Shown: positions 35,935 through 44,509, numbered from the stretch's first letter. The stretch is DNA of 62,518 bases from Streptomyces sp. NRRL F-6131 (GCA_000719695.1 JOHN01000073.1:1-62518); one strand, 5' to 3'. Numbers and translations: made by a program. The notes: a model not told the origin generated them from the sequence alone.

Positions 35935-35950
35935 TCTACAGCACTGTAGA
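35935..35950. promoter_or_regulatory. Palindrome upstream of terD
   Basis: TCTACAG and CTGTAGA flank CA. It is A/T-richer than its surroundings and placed where an operator or the promoter of terD would be. The regulator is unknown. Confidence 0.5.
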
Positions 35951-35952
35951 GA

Positions 35953-36894
35953 TCACGAGAATCCGTCGGCGGGCACATCCCCGGATCCGGCCAGCAGCGC
36001 GGCCACATGATCCGGCAACAGCCGGGCCCGCCCGGCCAGCACCTCCACGAACGCCGCCGTCAACGCGTCCGGCCGGGTCCGGGTGTACGCCACCAGCGGC
36101 CGCCGCACCGGCGGCTCCGGTCGGCGCACCAGCCCGTCGAAGCCGGTCGGCACGATGTTCGCCGGCACCAGCGCCGGCCCCAGACCGGCCGCCGCGAGCA
36201 GGGGCGCCGCCGCCGTCTGCTCGGTGCGCACCGCCGCCCGGGGCCGGAACCCGGCCTCCGCGCAGGCCGCGTCCAGCAGGTCGGCCAGGCCGTTGCCGGG
36301 CGCGTAGTGCACCCAGTCCCGCCCGGCCAGCGTCGCGAGCGGCACCCGCTCCGGCACCGCCGGGTCCTCCTCACCGTCCGCCGGGAGCACCAGCACGAAC
36401 TCCTCCACCCCCAGCTCCCGGATCGGCCCGTCCCAGTCCGCCGGCGGCGTCCCCACCGCCACGTCCGCCTGACCGGCCGCCATCGCCGCCCGCAGCTCCT
36501 CGGTGTGCGCGAACTCCCGCAGCCGGATCCGCACCCCCGGATGCGCGGCCCGCCAGGCCCGCAGCACCGGCGGCAGGATGCCCAGGCTCACCGAGTACAC
36601 CGTCGCCAACTCCAGCTCCCCGCCCGCCAGTCCGGACGCCTGCCGGGCGGCCGCCCGCAGCCGCTCGGCGTCCGCCAGCGCCGCCCGCGCGTGCGGCAGC
36701 ACCGCCCGCCCCATCGGCGTCAGCCGCACCGCCCGGGGCAGCCGTTCCAGCAGCGCGCCGCCGACGGCCCTCTCCAGCGCCCGGACCTGGTGCGAGAGCG
36801 CCGGCTGGGTGACGTGCAGCGCCTCGGCGGCACGGGTGAACGACCCGGTGTCGACGACGGTCACCAGGTACTCGAACTGTCGGAGCGTGGCCAT
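35953..36894 (-). CDS. LysR-family regulator
   Basis: 313 residues, ATG start; HTH about 1-60 (MATLRQFEYLVTVVDTGSFT, then QPALSHQVRALERAVGG). Divergent from the SDR gene with 71 bp between starts, the classical LysR/target layout. The effector domain is ordinary. Confidence 0.93.
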   Translation of the reverse strand: MATLRQFEYLVTVVDTGSFTRAAEALHVTQPALSHQVRALERAVGGALLERLPRAVRLTPMGRAVLPHARAALADAERLRAAARQASGLAGGELELATVYSVSLGILPPVLRAWRAAHPGVRIRLREFAHTEELRAAMAAGQADVAVGTPPADWDGPIRELGVEEFVLVLPADGEEDPAVPERVPLATLAGRDWVHYAPGNGLADLLDAACAEAGFRPRAAVRTEQTAAAPLLAAAGLGPALVPANIVPTGFDGLVRRPEPPVRRPLVAYTRTRPDALTAAFVEVLAGRARLLPDHVAALLAGSGDVPADGFS

Positions 36895-36965
36895 GCAGCC
36901 AGTTTATGGATTCCTTCGAAAACAAGCCTTGGACGCATCACCGCTGGTCGACGCAGCCTTGACCC

Positions 36966-37706
36966 ATGACCGACAGCACTCTCCCCCTCGCCTCCCGCCG
37001 CGTCGTCGTGGTCGGCGCCGGCTCCCGCACCGGCCGCGCCCTCGCCCACGCCGCCTCCGCCGCCGGAGCCGAACTGATCCTCGCCGGCCCCGACCCGCGC
37101 AAGCTGGAGTGGACGGCCGGCGAACTGTCCGGCCCCGCGCGGGTCGTCCCCGTCGACCTCACCGACGAGGAGTCCGTCGCCGCCCTCGCCGCCACCACCG
37201 GCCGCTTCGACCACCTGGTCTCCACCGCCGCCCTGCCCGCCAACGGCCCGCTCGCCGAACTCCGCCTCGCCGACGTCCACCGGGCGTTCGCCGCCAAGGT
37301 CTACGGCCCGCTGCTGCTCGCCAAGCACCTCGCCCCGCAGGCCGCCACCGACACCCCGGACGGCGCCTCCTTCACCTTCTTCTCCGGCGTCGCCGCCTGG
37401 CGCCCCGCCCCCGCCCGCACCGTGATGGCCACCACCAACGGCGCGCTCGCCTTCCTCGTCCAGGCCCTCGCCGTCGAGATCGCCCCGGTCCGCGTCAACG
37501 CCGTCTCCCCCGGCATCGTCGACACCGGTGCCTGGGACCGACTGGGCACCGACAAGGCCGCCTTCCTCCGCTCCGTCGCCGAACGCAACCCCGCCCGCCG
37601 CACCGGCACCGTCGCCGACCTCGTCGGCGCCGTCCGGTTCGCCATGACCAGTCCCTTCGTCACCGGCACCATCCTCCACATCGACGGCGGCGGCCGCCTG
37701 GTGTGA
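36966..37706 (+). CDS. SDR-family protein with altered catalytic motif
   Basis: 246 residues, ATG start. Rossmann GAGSRTGRALAHA (about 17-29), later NAVSPGIVDTGAWDR and the SPFVTGTILHIDGGGRL end are typical of short-chain dehydrogenases. At the active site, Ser in FFSGVAAW is present, but the Y-x-x-x-K position reads M-A-T-T-N, so both Tyr and Lys are missing. Related Streptomyces proteins also have Asn here. The activity may be altered or lost. Probably controlled by the divergent LysR. Confidence 0.88.
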   Translation: MTDSTLPLASRRVVVVGAGSRTGRALAHAASAAGAELILAGPDPRKLEWTAGELSGPARVVPVDLTDEESVAALAATTGRFDHLVSTAALPANGPLAELRLADVHRAFAAKVYGPLLLAKHLAPQAATDTPDGASFTFFSGVAAWRPAPARTVMATTNGALAFLVQALAVEIAPVRVNAVSPGIVDTGAWDRLGTDKAAFLRSVAERNPARRTGTVADLVGAVRFAMTSPFVTGTILHIDGGGRLV

Positions 37707-37707
37707 C

Positions 37708-37759
37708 AGAACGCCGGCGCCGGGGGTGAGTGGTGACCCACCCCCGGCACCGGCGTTCT
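37708..37759. terminator. Bidirectional terminator
   Basis: A 21-bp stem with one mismatch (37708-37728 with 37739-37759) and a 10-base loop, starting directly after the SDR stop codon and facing the convergent immunity-like gene. Confidence 0.9.
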
Positions 37760-37778
37760 CGGGTCCTACCTCCTGGAC

Positions 37779-38297
37779 CTACTCGCCCTCCTCCGCGAGG
37801 GTCTGTTCGATCCTCCCGGTGAACACCTCGCTACCGCCGTCGCGGAGTCCGTGCCCGACGAGCCTTCGGCCGAGGTCGTCGTGGGCGACGAGCTGGCTGA
37901 GGGCGTAGGCGGGATCGGTGAGGTCCGGGGCACAGTCCGGCAGGCCCAGTTCGGCCATCCGGGCCTCGACGAAGGCCGACCAGGCGGCCGGGTCGTCGAC
38001 GTAGAAGTCCCAGCGCCCTTCGACGCTGAGCCGGACCACGTCGGCGGCCTCCGGCTCCGTCTCCTCCGGCTCCGTCTCCTCGGGCCCGTCGCCGTCGTCC
38101 GTGGCGAAGAGGTCGTTGAACGGGTGTCCCCACCCGTTGTGCTCCATGACCGCCATGGCATAGGCCCTGGCAGCCGCACGCACGGCCTCCTCGGCGCTCA
38201 CCGCGTCCACCGGATCCGGATCGGTACCGGCCATGACGGACGCGTGTCGCTCCAGGGACTTGATCAACAGCCCCACCGAGTCCTGAACAACCGACAT
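37779..38297 (-). CDS. Immunity-like acidic protein beside an RHS remnant
   Basis: 172 residues, ATG at 38295-38297 with AGGAGGTGACC, a very strong site. Acidic, with a Glu/Pro/Thr-rich linker in the middle (about 75-88). The C-terminal half has GRWDFYVDDPAAWSAFVEAR. No signal or membrane segment. It begins 3 bp after the end of the RHS toxin tip, the usual place for an immunity gene. I do not recognise its family; immunity is inferred from position and acidity. Confidence 0.65.
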   Translation of the reverse strand: MSVVQDSVGLLIKSLERHASVMAGTDPDPVDAVSAEEAVRAAARAYAMAVMEHNGWGHPFNDLFATDDGDGPEETEPEETEPEAADVVRLSVEGRWDFYVDDPAAWSAFVEARMAELGLPDCAPDLTDPAYALSQLVAHDDLGRRLVGHGLRDGGSEVFTGRIEQTLAEEGE

Positions 38298-38299
38298 GG

Positions 38300-38700
38300 T
38301 CACCTCCTCCTGCCCTGCCGCCCCTTGGGCTTCGGCGCCTTCCGCTGCTTCTGCTGATCCTTCCACCTGAAGTGCCCGGTCCGCGCCGGCTGCCCGTCGG
38401 AGTCGAAGTAGTCGACGTGCACGTGGTGGTCGGAGCTGCACGGGCCGCGGAACCTGCACCGACCGCCGCGCGCACACGTGTTCCCGGAGCGAAGGAGTTC
38501 GGGATGGTGCACGAGGTGGGCGCCGACCGGCGGAAGTCGTAGGTGCCGGCGTTGCCACCCGGCATCGGGTCGATCTGCAGGAAGCGGCCGAGGGCCGGGC
38601 TGTAGAGGCGGGCACCCATCAGGATGTCGCCGTCCTGGGCCTCGGCCGAGCGCTGCTTGCCACCCAGCCGGCCGTAGCGGACGCTCGACGGCCCACTCCT
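38300..38700 (-). pseudogene. RHS-repeat toxin, C-terminal remnant
   Basis: Two frames carry parts of one RHS protein. One encodes YGRLGGKQRSAEAQDG, MGARLYSPALGRFLQIDP and PGGNAGTYDF (38533-38676), the RHS-associated core. The other encodes SSDHHVHVDYFDSDG and then TGHFRWK (38300-38512), a typical toxin tail. The join is frameshifted, and the N-terminal shell is absent, though some sequence up to about 38810 (ending KGDTKQEWA in a third frame) may also derive from it. It is thus a broken polymorphic toxin, with the tip perhaps still translated from an ATG at 38510-38512. Confidence 0.75.
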
Positions 38701-38841
38701 GCTTGGTGTCCCCCTTCGCCTGGGCGGCGACACGGTCGTTCGCCCAGGAGGTGCTGGTGGCGCCGGTCGCGGTCTTCCGATCCGCGACGTACGCTGACCA
38801 GGATTCGGGGACTGTTCCCGGAGGGCCGTTCTGGAGGTCCC

Positions 38842-39135
38842 ATGCGCCAACGGCACAGCTTTCATCTCGACCGGGGCGAGCACTCCGTCACGGTGAACGT
38901 CCGGTCCGGGTGGATCACCGAGACCGAGGTGCTGGTGGACGGCAAGGAGGTGGCGTTCCACCGGGTCCACGGGCACGGGGTGTACCCGCTGACGCTCGCC
39001 GCGCAGCTGGCCGAGGAGCCCCCGCTGCCGCTGGCCGTCCGGCTGGAGCGGACCGGGACGGCGGAGCGGCCGCTCAGCTGCACGCTGGAACTCGGCGGCG
39101 ACGTACGGCCGATGACGGAGCGGACCGGGCACTGA
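38842..39135 (+). CDS. Small conserved protein of unknown function
   Basis: 97 residues, ATG with GGAGG upstream. The pattern FHLDRGEHSVTVNVRSGWITE, LVDGKEVAFHR, and LELGGDVRPMTER recalls small uncharacterised Streptomyces proteins rich in beta strands. No signal peptide. Convergent with glpD (16 bp). Confidence 0.6.
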   Translation: MRQRHSFHLDRGEHSVTVNVRSGWITETEVLVDGKEVAFHRVHGHGVYPLTLAAQLAEEPPLPLAVRLERTGTAERPLSCTLELGGDVRPMTERTGH

Positions 39136-39151
39136 GCCACGGCCCGCCCGC

Positions 39152-40723
39152 TCAGGGAAGGTCGGCCGCGATCGCCTCGACGGCCGGGCGGGCGCGGTCG
39201 GCGTCCGCCGGGACGAGGCCGATCCGGGTGCGCCGGTGCAGCACGTCCTCGACGTCCAGCGCGCCCTCGTGGGTCAGCGCGTACGCGATCTCGGCGCGGC
39301 TGACGTCGATGCCCGCCACGACCTGCGCCCCGTAGCCGGCGCCCAGGTGCTCCTCGCCCACGGCCAGGACCTCGCGGGCCGCGCCGCCGTGCCGGGCGAG
39401 CAGCGAGGCCGCGACCTCGCCCTCCGGCGCGGGGCGGCTGTCCCGGTGGCCGGGCGCGCCGACCAGCGGCAGCCGCGCCGTCCAGCAGGCGCGGGCGGGC
39501 AGCTCGCGCAGCCGGACGGCGGTGTCCACGGCGTCCTCGGCCATCCGGCGGTAGGTGGTGAGCTTGCCGCCGACGACGGTGATCACGCCGTTCGGCGACT
39601 CCAGGACGGCGTGCCGGCGGGAGATGTCGGCGGTGGCGCCGTCGCCGGTGTCGATCAGCGGCCGCAGCCCCGCGTACGCCCCGCGCACGTCGGCCCTGGT
39701 CAGCGCCGTCTCCAGGGCGCCGTTCACGGTGTCGAGGAGGAAGGCCAGCTCGGCCTCGGTGGGCTGCGGCTCGTCGGGGACCGGGCCGGGCGCGTCCTCG
39801 TCGGTGAGCCCGATCGAGACCCGGCCCAGCTGCTGCGGCAGCGCGAAGACGAACCGGCTGGTGGAGCCGGGCACCGGCACGGTGAGCGCGGCGAGCGGGC
39901 GGCCGAGCGCGGCCGCGTCCACCACCAGGTGGGTGCCCCGGCTGGGCCGCAGCCGGATGGACGGGTCCACCTCGCCCGCCCAGACGCCGGTGGCGTTGAC
40001 GACGGCGCGGGCGTGCAGGGTGAACGACGCGCCGGTGAGCGCGTCGACCAGCCGGGCGCCCGTCCCGGTGACCTCCTCGGCGCGCACCCGGGTGAGCACG
40101 GACGCCCCGTACTGCGCCGCCGTACGGGCCAGCGCCACCACGAGCCGCGCGTCGTCGACGAGTTGGCCGTCGTGCGCGACCAGCGCGCCGGACAGGCCGG
40201 TGCCGCGCAGGCCCGGCACCAGGGCGCGGGCCCGGTCGGCGCCCACCCGGCGGACCCGGGGCAGCAGGCCGCCCGGCGTGCCGGCGCTCAGTCGCAGCGC
40301 GTCACCGGCGTGGAAGCCGACCCGGACCAGCGCGGCCTGCCCGGGCCGGAACAACCCGTCGAGCAGCGGGACGAGTTGGGGCAGCGGCCGGACCAGGTGC
40401 GGGGCCGTGCGGGACATCAGCACGCCGCGCTCGACGGCGCTCTCCCGGGCCACCCCGATCCGCCCGGAGGCGAGGTAGCGCAGTCCGCCGTGGACGAGCT
40501 TGGAGCTCCACCGGCTGGTGCCGAAGGCGAGGTCGCGCGACTCGACCAGGGCCACGCAGAGCCCGCGGGCGGCGGCGTCCAGGGCGACGCCGGCGCCGGT
40601 GACGCCGCCGCCGATCACCAGCAGGTCGACCAGCGGGCGGTCGGCGAGCGTGCCGAGCTCCAACTCCCGGCGGCGGGCGGTGAGTCGGGTGGTCCCGGCG
40701 AAGGGCCCGGCGGTGGTGGGCAT
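39152..40723 (-). CDS. glpD: Glycerol-3-phosphate dehydrogenase
   Basis: 523 residues, ATG start. FAD motif DLLVIGGGVTGAGVALDAAA (about 29-48), SRWSSKLVHGGLRYL (about 70-84), VGGKLTTYRRMAEDA (about 379-393) and the C-terminal GlpD domain. Membrane-associated; oxidises sn-glycerol 3-phosphate to DHAP and passes electrons to quinone. Next to TetR, an AGPS-like oxidase and a lipid kinase, which ties it to glycerolipid metabolism rather than to glycerol uptake (no glpF or glpK here). Confidence 0.95.
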   Translation of the reverse strand: MPTTAGPFAGTTRLTARRRELELGTLADRPLVDLLVIGGGVTGAGVALDAAARGLCVALVESRDLAFGTSRWSSKLVHGGLRYLASGRIGVARESAVERGVLMSRTAPHLVRPLPQLVPLLDGLFRPGQAALVRVGFHAGDALRLSAGTPGGLLPRVRRVGADRARALVPGLRGTGLSGALVAHDGQLVDDARLVVALARTAAQYGASVLTRVRAEEVTGTGARLVDALTGASFTLHARAVVNATGVWAGEVDPSIRLRPSRGTHLVVDAAALGRPLAALTVPVPGSTSRFVFALPQQLGRVSIGLTDEDAPGPVPDEPQPTEAELAFLLDTVNGALETALTRADVRGAYAGLRPLIDTGDGATADISRRHAVLESPNGVITVVGGKLTTYRRMAEDAVDTAVRLRELPARACWTARLPLVGAPGHRDSRPAPEGEVAASLLARHGGAAREVLAVGEEHLGAGYGAQVVAGIDVSRAEIAYALTHEGALDVEDVLHRRTRIGLVPADADRARPAVEAIAADLP

Positions 40724-40801
40724 CTGCGGCCTCCGTGGCGGTCGGTCTGCGGGCGGAGCGGGAACGGCGCGGGCGGTACGGGGCGGGCGCGGGGACGGCG
40801 A

Positions 40802-40853
40802 GCGGTTACGGCGGGCGGTTACGGCGGGCGGTCACGGCGGGCGGTTACGGCGC
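40802..40853. repeat. Four copies of a 13-bp tandem repeat
   Basis: GCGGTTACGGCGG at 40802 and 40815, GCGGTCACGGCGG at 40828, GCGGTTACGGCGC at 40841. The last copy contains the TetR stop codon. Confidence 0.95.
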
Positions 40854-41441
40854 GAGGTACCCGTCGAGGGCCCGGGCGAGCTCCCGCCGCCAGGCCGCCT
40901 CGGGCAGCACCGGAGCCACCATGCGGTGCGACTGGACGGTGGACTGGGCGATCAGCAGCACCATCGCGGCGAGCTCGACCGGCTCCCCCGCCCGGATCGA
41001 GCCGTGCTGCTGCCCCTGGACGATCCCGGCCCGCAGCGCCTCCAGCAGCCCCCGCTGGCTGGTGCCGAGGCGGTCGACCACGTACTCGAAGAGCGTGTCG
41101 GAGTCGGTGGAGCGCAGCAGCGCGCCGAGCACCGGGTGGTCGCGCAGCCGGACGGCCACCTCCACGACGCCGTCGACGAACGCGGCCCGGTCGGTGCCGG
41201 TGAGCCGGACGGCGTCCCGGGTGGCCGCGATCTCGCGGGTGAGCAGGGCGCCGATCACCGCGCGCACGTCCGGCCAGCGCCGGTAGACGGTCGGCCGACT
41301 GACCCCGGCGCGACGGGCGATCTCGGCCAACTGGGCTCGCCCGACGCCGAGTTGGACGATCAGCTCGGCGGCGGCGTCGAGGATCGCGTCGTCGGTGCCG
41401 CGCTCCTGGGGCTCGTGGCTACGCTCGTTACTACTTGACAT
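40845..41441 (-). CDS. TetR-family regulator
   Basis: 198 residues, ATG at 41439-41441. HTH about 19-65 (LAEIARRAGVSRPTVYRRW). The remainder is an ordinary ligand-binding domain. Its start is only 20 bp from the divergent AGPS-like gene, so the operator must overlap both starts. Corresponds by position to Rv2250c. Likely controls the oxidase-kinase pair and perhaps glpD, which lies 121 bp downstream. Confidence 0.92.
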   Translation of the reverse strand: MSSSNERSHEPQERGTDDAILDAAAELIVQLGVGRAQLAEIARRAGVSRPTVYRRWPDVRAVIGALLTREIAATRDAVRLTGTDRAAFVDGVVEVAVRLRDHPVLGALLRSTDSDTLFEYVVDRLGTSQRGLLEALRAGIVQGQQHGSIRAGEPVELAAMVLLIAQSTVQSHRMVAPVLPEAAWRRELARALDGYLAP

Positions 41442-41460
41442 GATGTGTAAAACTGTAACG
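41426..41460. promoter_or_regulatory. Divergent TetR/AGPS promoter-operator
   Basis: An A/T-rich segment between and over the two start codons. CGTTAC (41426-41431) and GTAACG (41455-41460) form the outer arms of an inverted repeat; TTGACA lies at 41435-41440. The downstream ATG has no Shine-Dalgarno site, so a leaderless mRNA is likely. Confidence 0.5.
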
Positions 41461-41461
41461 C

Positions 41462-43096
41462 ATGACCCCCGAGAAGCAAGCGGCACCGGCGGCCCCCTCC
41501 GGTGCGGCCACCCTGCCGCTCCCCCCGATGAAGTGGGACGCCTGGGGCGACCCGGCCCTCGCCAAGGAGCTGTCCGCCGACATCAAGGGCCTGCTCGCCG
41601 CCGCCCTCGGCGTCACCGGCGACGCCGCCCCCGGGCCCGACGCCTCGGAGGTCGCCCTGCGGCCGTCCGCCCTCACCCCCGACGACCTCGCGGCGCTCAC
41701 CGCCGTCGTCGGCGCGGACCACCTCAGCACCGCCGACGCCGACCGCCTCCCCCGGGCCGGCGGCAAGTCCACCCCCGACCTGCTGCGCCGGCGCTCCCGC
41801 GACCCGCAGGACGCGCCCGACGCCGTCGTGCTGCCCGGCGACGAGGACGAGATCGCCGCCCTGCTCGCCGTCTGCACCGAGCGCCGGATCGCCGTCGTGC
41901 CGTTCGGCGGCGGCACCAGCGTCGTCGGCGGGCTGGAGCCGGAGCGCGGAGCGTTCGCCGCCGTCGTCTCCCTCGACCTGCGCCGCCTCGACCAGCTGCT
42001 CGACCTCGACGAGACCTCCGGCGAGGCCCTCCTCGGCGCCGGCCTCACCGGCCCGGCCGCGGAGGCCCTGCTCGCCGAGCACGGCTTCGAACTCGGCCAC
42101 TACCCGCAGAGCTTCCGCTTCGCCACCATCGGCGGCTTCGCGGCCACCCGCTCCTCCGGGCAGAACTCGGCCGGCCACGGGCGGTTCGACGACATGGTCC
42201 GCGGCCTGCGGGTGATCACCCCGACCGGCGCGCTGGACCTCGGCCGCGCCCCGGCCTCCGCCGCCGGCCCCGACCTGCGCGAACTGTTCCTCGGCTCCGA
42301 GGGCGCCCTCGGCGTGATCACCGCCGTCCGGGTCCGCATCCACCCCGTGCCCGCCGTCAAGGCCTACGAGGCCTGGTCGTTCCCCGACTTCACCACCGGC
42401 GCGGCCGCGCTGCGCGCCGTCGAGCAGCAGGGCACCGGCCCGACCGTGATCCGGCTCTCCGACGAGGCAGAGACCATGATCAACCTCGCCATGACCGAGA
42501 AGATCGGCGGTGAACCGACCGTCACCGGCTGCCTCGCCGTCACCGTCTTCGAGGGCACCGCCGAGCAGGTCGCCGCCCGTCACCAGCTCACCCGCGCCAC
42601 CCTGCTGGCGGCCGGCGGCACCTCGCTCGGCGAGGCACCCGCCCGGGCCTGGGAGCACGGCCGGTTCAACGCCCCCTACCTGCGCGACTCGCTGCTCGAC
42701 GCGGGCGCGCTCTGCGAGACGCTGGAGACCGCCGCCGGCTGGCGCGACCTGCACGCCCTCCGGTTCGCCGTCACCACCGCACTGACCGAGGCGCTGCCCG
42801 GCGCGCTCGTGCTGTGCCACGTCTCGCACGTCTACCCGACCGGCGCCTCGCTCTACTTCACGGTCGTCGCCGCCCTCGGCGAGGACCCGCTCACCCGGTG
42901 GGCCACCGCCAAGCGCGCCGCCTGCGACGCCATCGTCCGCTCCGGCGCCACCATCACCCACCACCACGCGGTCGGCACCGACCACCGCCCCTGGATGGCC
43001 GACGAGATCGGCGACCTCGGCGTGCGCATCCTGCGCGCCGTCAAGGCCGAACTCGACCCCGCCGGCATCCTCAACCCGGGCAAGCTGATCCCGTGA
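41462..43096 (+). CDS. FAD-linked oxidase, alkyl-DHAP synthase-like
   Basis: 544 residues, ATG start. PP-loop VVPFGGGTSVVGGLEP (about 142-157), GFAATRSSGQNSAGHGRFDD, EGALGVITAVRVRI (FAD domain), and near the C terminus THHHAVGTDHRPWM (about 500-513), the His motif of alkylglycerone-phosphate synthase. In AGPS the acyl chain of acyl-DHAP is swapped for an alcohol to form an ether lipid; bacterial homologues such as Rv2251 are less certain. Overlaps the kinase gene (GTGA). Confidence 0.9.
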   Translation: MTPEKQAAPAAPSGAATLPLPPMKWDAWGDPALAKELSADIKGLLAAALGVTGDAAPGPDASEVALRPSALTPDDLAALTAVVGADHLSTADADRLPRAGGKSTPDLLRRRSRDPQDAPDAVVLPGDEDEIAALLAVCTERRIAVVPFGGGTSVVGGLEPERGAFAAVVSLDLRRLDQLLDLDETSGEALLGAGLTGPAAEALLAEHGFELGHYPQSFRFATIGGFAATRSSGQNSAGHGRFDDMVRGLRVITPTGALDLGRAPASAAGPDLRELFLGSEGALGVITAVRVRIHPVPAVKAYEAWSFPDFTTGAAALRAVEQQGTGPTVIRLSDEAETMINLAMTEKIGGEPTVTGCLAVTVFEGTAEQVAARHQLTRATLLAAGGTSLGEAPARAWEHGRFNAPYLRDSLLDAGALCETLETAAGWRDLHALRFAVTTALTEALPGALVLCHVSHVYPTGASLYFTVVAALGEDPLTRWATAKRAACDAIVRSGATITHHHAVGTDHRPWMADEIGDLGVRILRAVKAELDPAGILNPGKLIP

Positions 43097-44010
43097 ACGG
43101 CCGGAGAACCATCGCCCGCGTCGTTCTCCTCACCAACCCCGCGGCCGCGGCCGGCCACGCCGAACCGGCCGCCCGCCGCGCCACCGCCCGCCTGCGCGAC
43201 CACGGCATCACCGTGGACCCGCGGGCGGGCGGCTGCGCCGACGAGTCCCTCGCGCTCGCCCGCGCCGCGGTCGCCTCGCCGGACTGCGACGCCCTGGCCG
43301 TCGTCGGCGGCGACGGCATGATCAACCTCGCCCTCCAGGCCGTCGCCGGCACCGCCACCCCGCTCGGCGTCGTCCCCGCCGGCACCGGCAACGACCACGC
43401 CCGCGCCCACGGCCTGCCCCGCGACGCCCCCGAGGCCGCCGCCGACGTGATCGCCGCCGGCCACACCCGCACCGTCGACCTCGGCCGGATCACCGCCGCC
43501 GACGGCACCACCCGCTGGTTCGGCTCCGTCCTCGCCAGCGGCTTCGACTCCCTGGTCAGCGACCGCACCAACCGGCTGCGCTGGCCGCGCGGCCGGATGC
43601 GCTACCACCTCGCCATCGCCGTGGAGTTCGCCAACCTCCGCCCGCTCCCCTTCCGGGTCACCCTCGCCGACGGCACCGAGATCGACCGCGACCTCACCCT
43701 CGCCGCCGTCGGCAACACCAGCAGCTACGGCGGCGGCATGCTCATCTGCCCCGACGCCGACCCCGCCGACGGCCTGCTCGACGTCACCCTCGTCGACGCC
43801 ATGCCCCGGCACCGCATCGCCCGGTTCTTCCCCACCCTCCTCAAGGGCACCCACATCACCCACTCCGAGGTCACCACCCACCGCACCCCCTCGCTGCGGA
43901 TCTCCTCCCCGGGCATCACCGCCTACGCCGACGGCGAGCTGATGTCCCCCCTGCCCGTCGACATCACCGCCGTCCCGGCCGCCCTCCACCTGCTCACCCC
44001 GGAACGCTGA
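43093..44010 (+). CDS. Diacylglycerol kinase-family lipid kinase
   Basis: 305 residues, GTG at 43093 overlapping the previous stop. DagK catalytic pattern: VVLLTNPAAAAGHAEPA (about 8-24), AVVGGDGMINLALQAV (about 73-88, the GGDG loop), GVVPAGTGNDHARAHGLP (about 96-113). ATP-dependent kinase of diacylglycerol or a related lipid. By synteny the counterpart of Rv2252, which is linked to phosphatidylinositol mannoside synthesis. Confidence 0.93.
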   Translation: MNGRRTIARVVLLTNPAAAAGHAEPAARRATARLRDHGITVDPRAGGCADESLALARAAVASPDCDALAVVGGDGMINLALQAVAGTATPLGVVPAGTGNDHARAHGLPRDAPEAAADVIAAGHTRTVDLGRITAADGTTRWFGSVLASGFDSLVSDRTNRLRWPRGRMRYHLAIAVEFANLRPLPFRVTLADGTEIDRDLTLAAVGNTSSYGGGMLICPDADPADGLLDVTLVDAMPRHRIARFFPTLLKGTHITHSEVTTHRTPSLRISSPGITAYADGELMSPLPVDITAVPAALHLLTPER

Positions 44011-44065
44011 TCCGGATCGGCCCGGGATACCGGAACGGCCCGGGACGCTGATCCGGATCGGCCCG
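44004..44065. repeat. 21-bp direct repeat, period 41
   Basis: The same 21 bases occur at 44004-44024 and 44045-44065; the first copy contains the kinase stop codon. TAGACT at 44085-44090, just beyond, resembles a -10 element for the next operon. Confidence 0.9.
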
Positions 44066-44136
44066 CACGGCGCGGAGCGATCAGTAGACTGGCCGCCCTC
44101 GACTCCGTCCGACACCAGGCCTTGTGGGGGGCACCC

Positions 44137-44508
44137 GTGGACGTGCGCATTTCCGTGACCGGTGGGGAGACCGTCGCGGAGGCCGAATCGCTGACCGACT
44201 GGCTCCGTGGCGAACGGGGCCTGGCCGCCGTGGGCCTGACCGGGAACGCCCCCGAACCCGGGGCGATGGGGACGGTGCTGGACACCGTCTCCGTCGCCCT
44301 GGGCGCCGGCGGCGGCCTGTCCGTGCTCGCCTCCTCGCTGCGGACCTGGTTCGCCCAGCCCCGGCGCAGCGACGTCCGGCTGAAGATCCGTCGGCCGGGC
44401 GGAGCGACGGTCGAGGTCGACGCCAAGCGGGTGCGCGCCGGAGACCTCGAGGCGATCCTGCGCGCGGCCCTGGAGGAGCCGGCGGACGACGCCCCCGAGC
44501 AGGGCTGA
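44137..44508 (+). CDS. Effector-associated constant component (EACC1)
   Basis: 123 residues from the GTG at 44137, preceded by GGGGGG; a TTG 15 bases up is a weaker start. Pattern: VRISVTGGETVAEAESLTDW, a Gly-rich segment (VSVALGAGGGLSVLASSL), TWFAQPRRSDVRLKIRRPGG and a final DLEAILRAAL helix. EACC1 proteins are small constant parts of actinobacterial NTP-dependent conflict systems, encoded beside varying effectors. Here the effector is the caspase, whose GTG follows one base after this stop. Confidence 0.88.
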   Translation: MDVRISVTGGETVAEAESLTDWLRGERGLAAVGLTGNAPEPGAMGTVLDTVSVALGAGGGLSVLASSLRTWFAQPRRSDVRLKIRRPGGATVEVDAKRVRAGDLEAILRAALEEPADDAPEQG

Positions 44509-44509
44509 G

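Noticed and set aside
38700..38841. Further RHS sequence upstream of the remnant
   Set aside because: One frame reads SWANDRVAAQAKGDTKQEWA, which may be RHS-derived, but I cannot support it firmly enough to extend the pseudogene.
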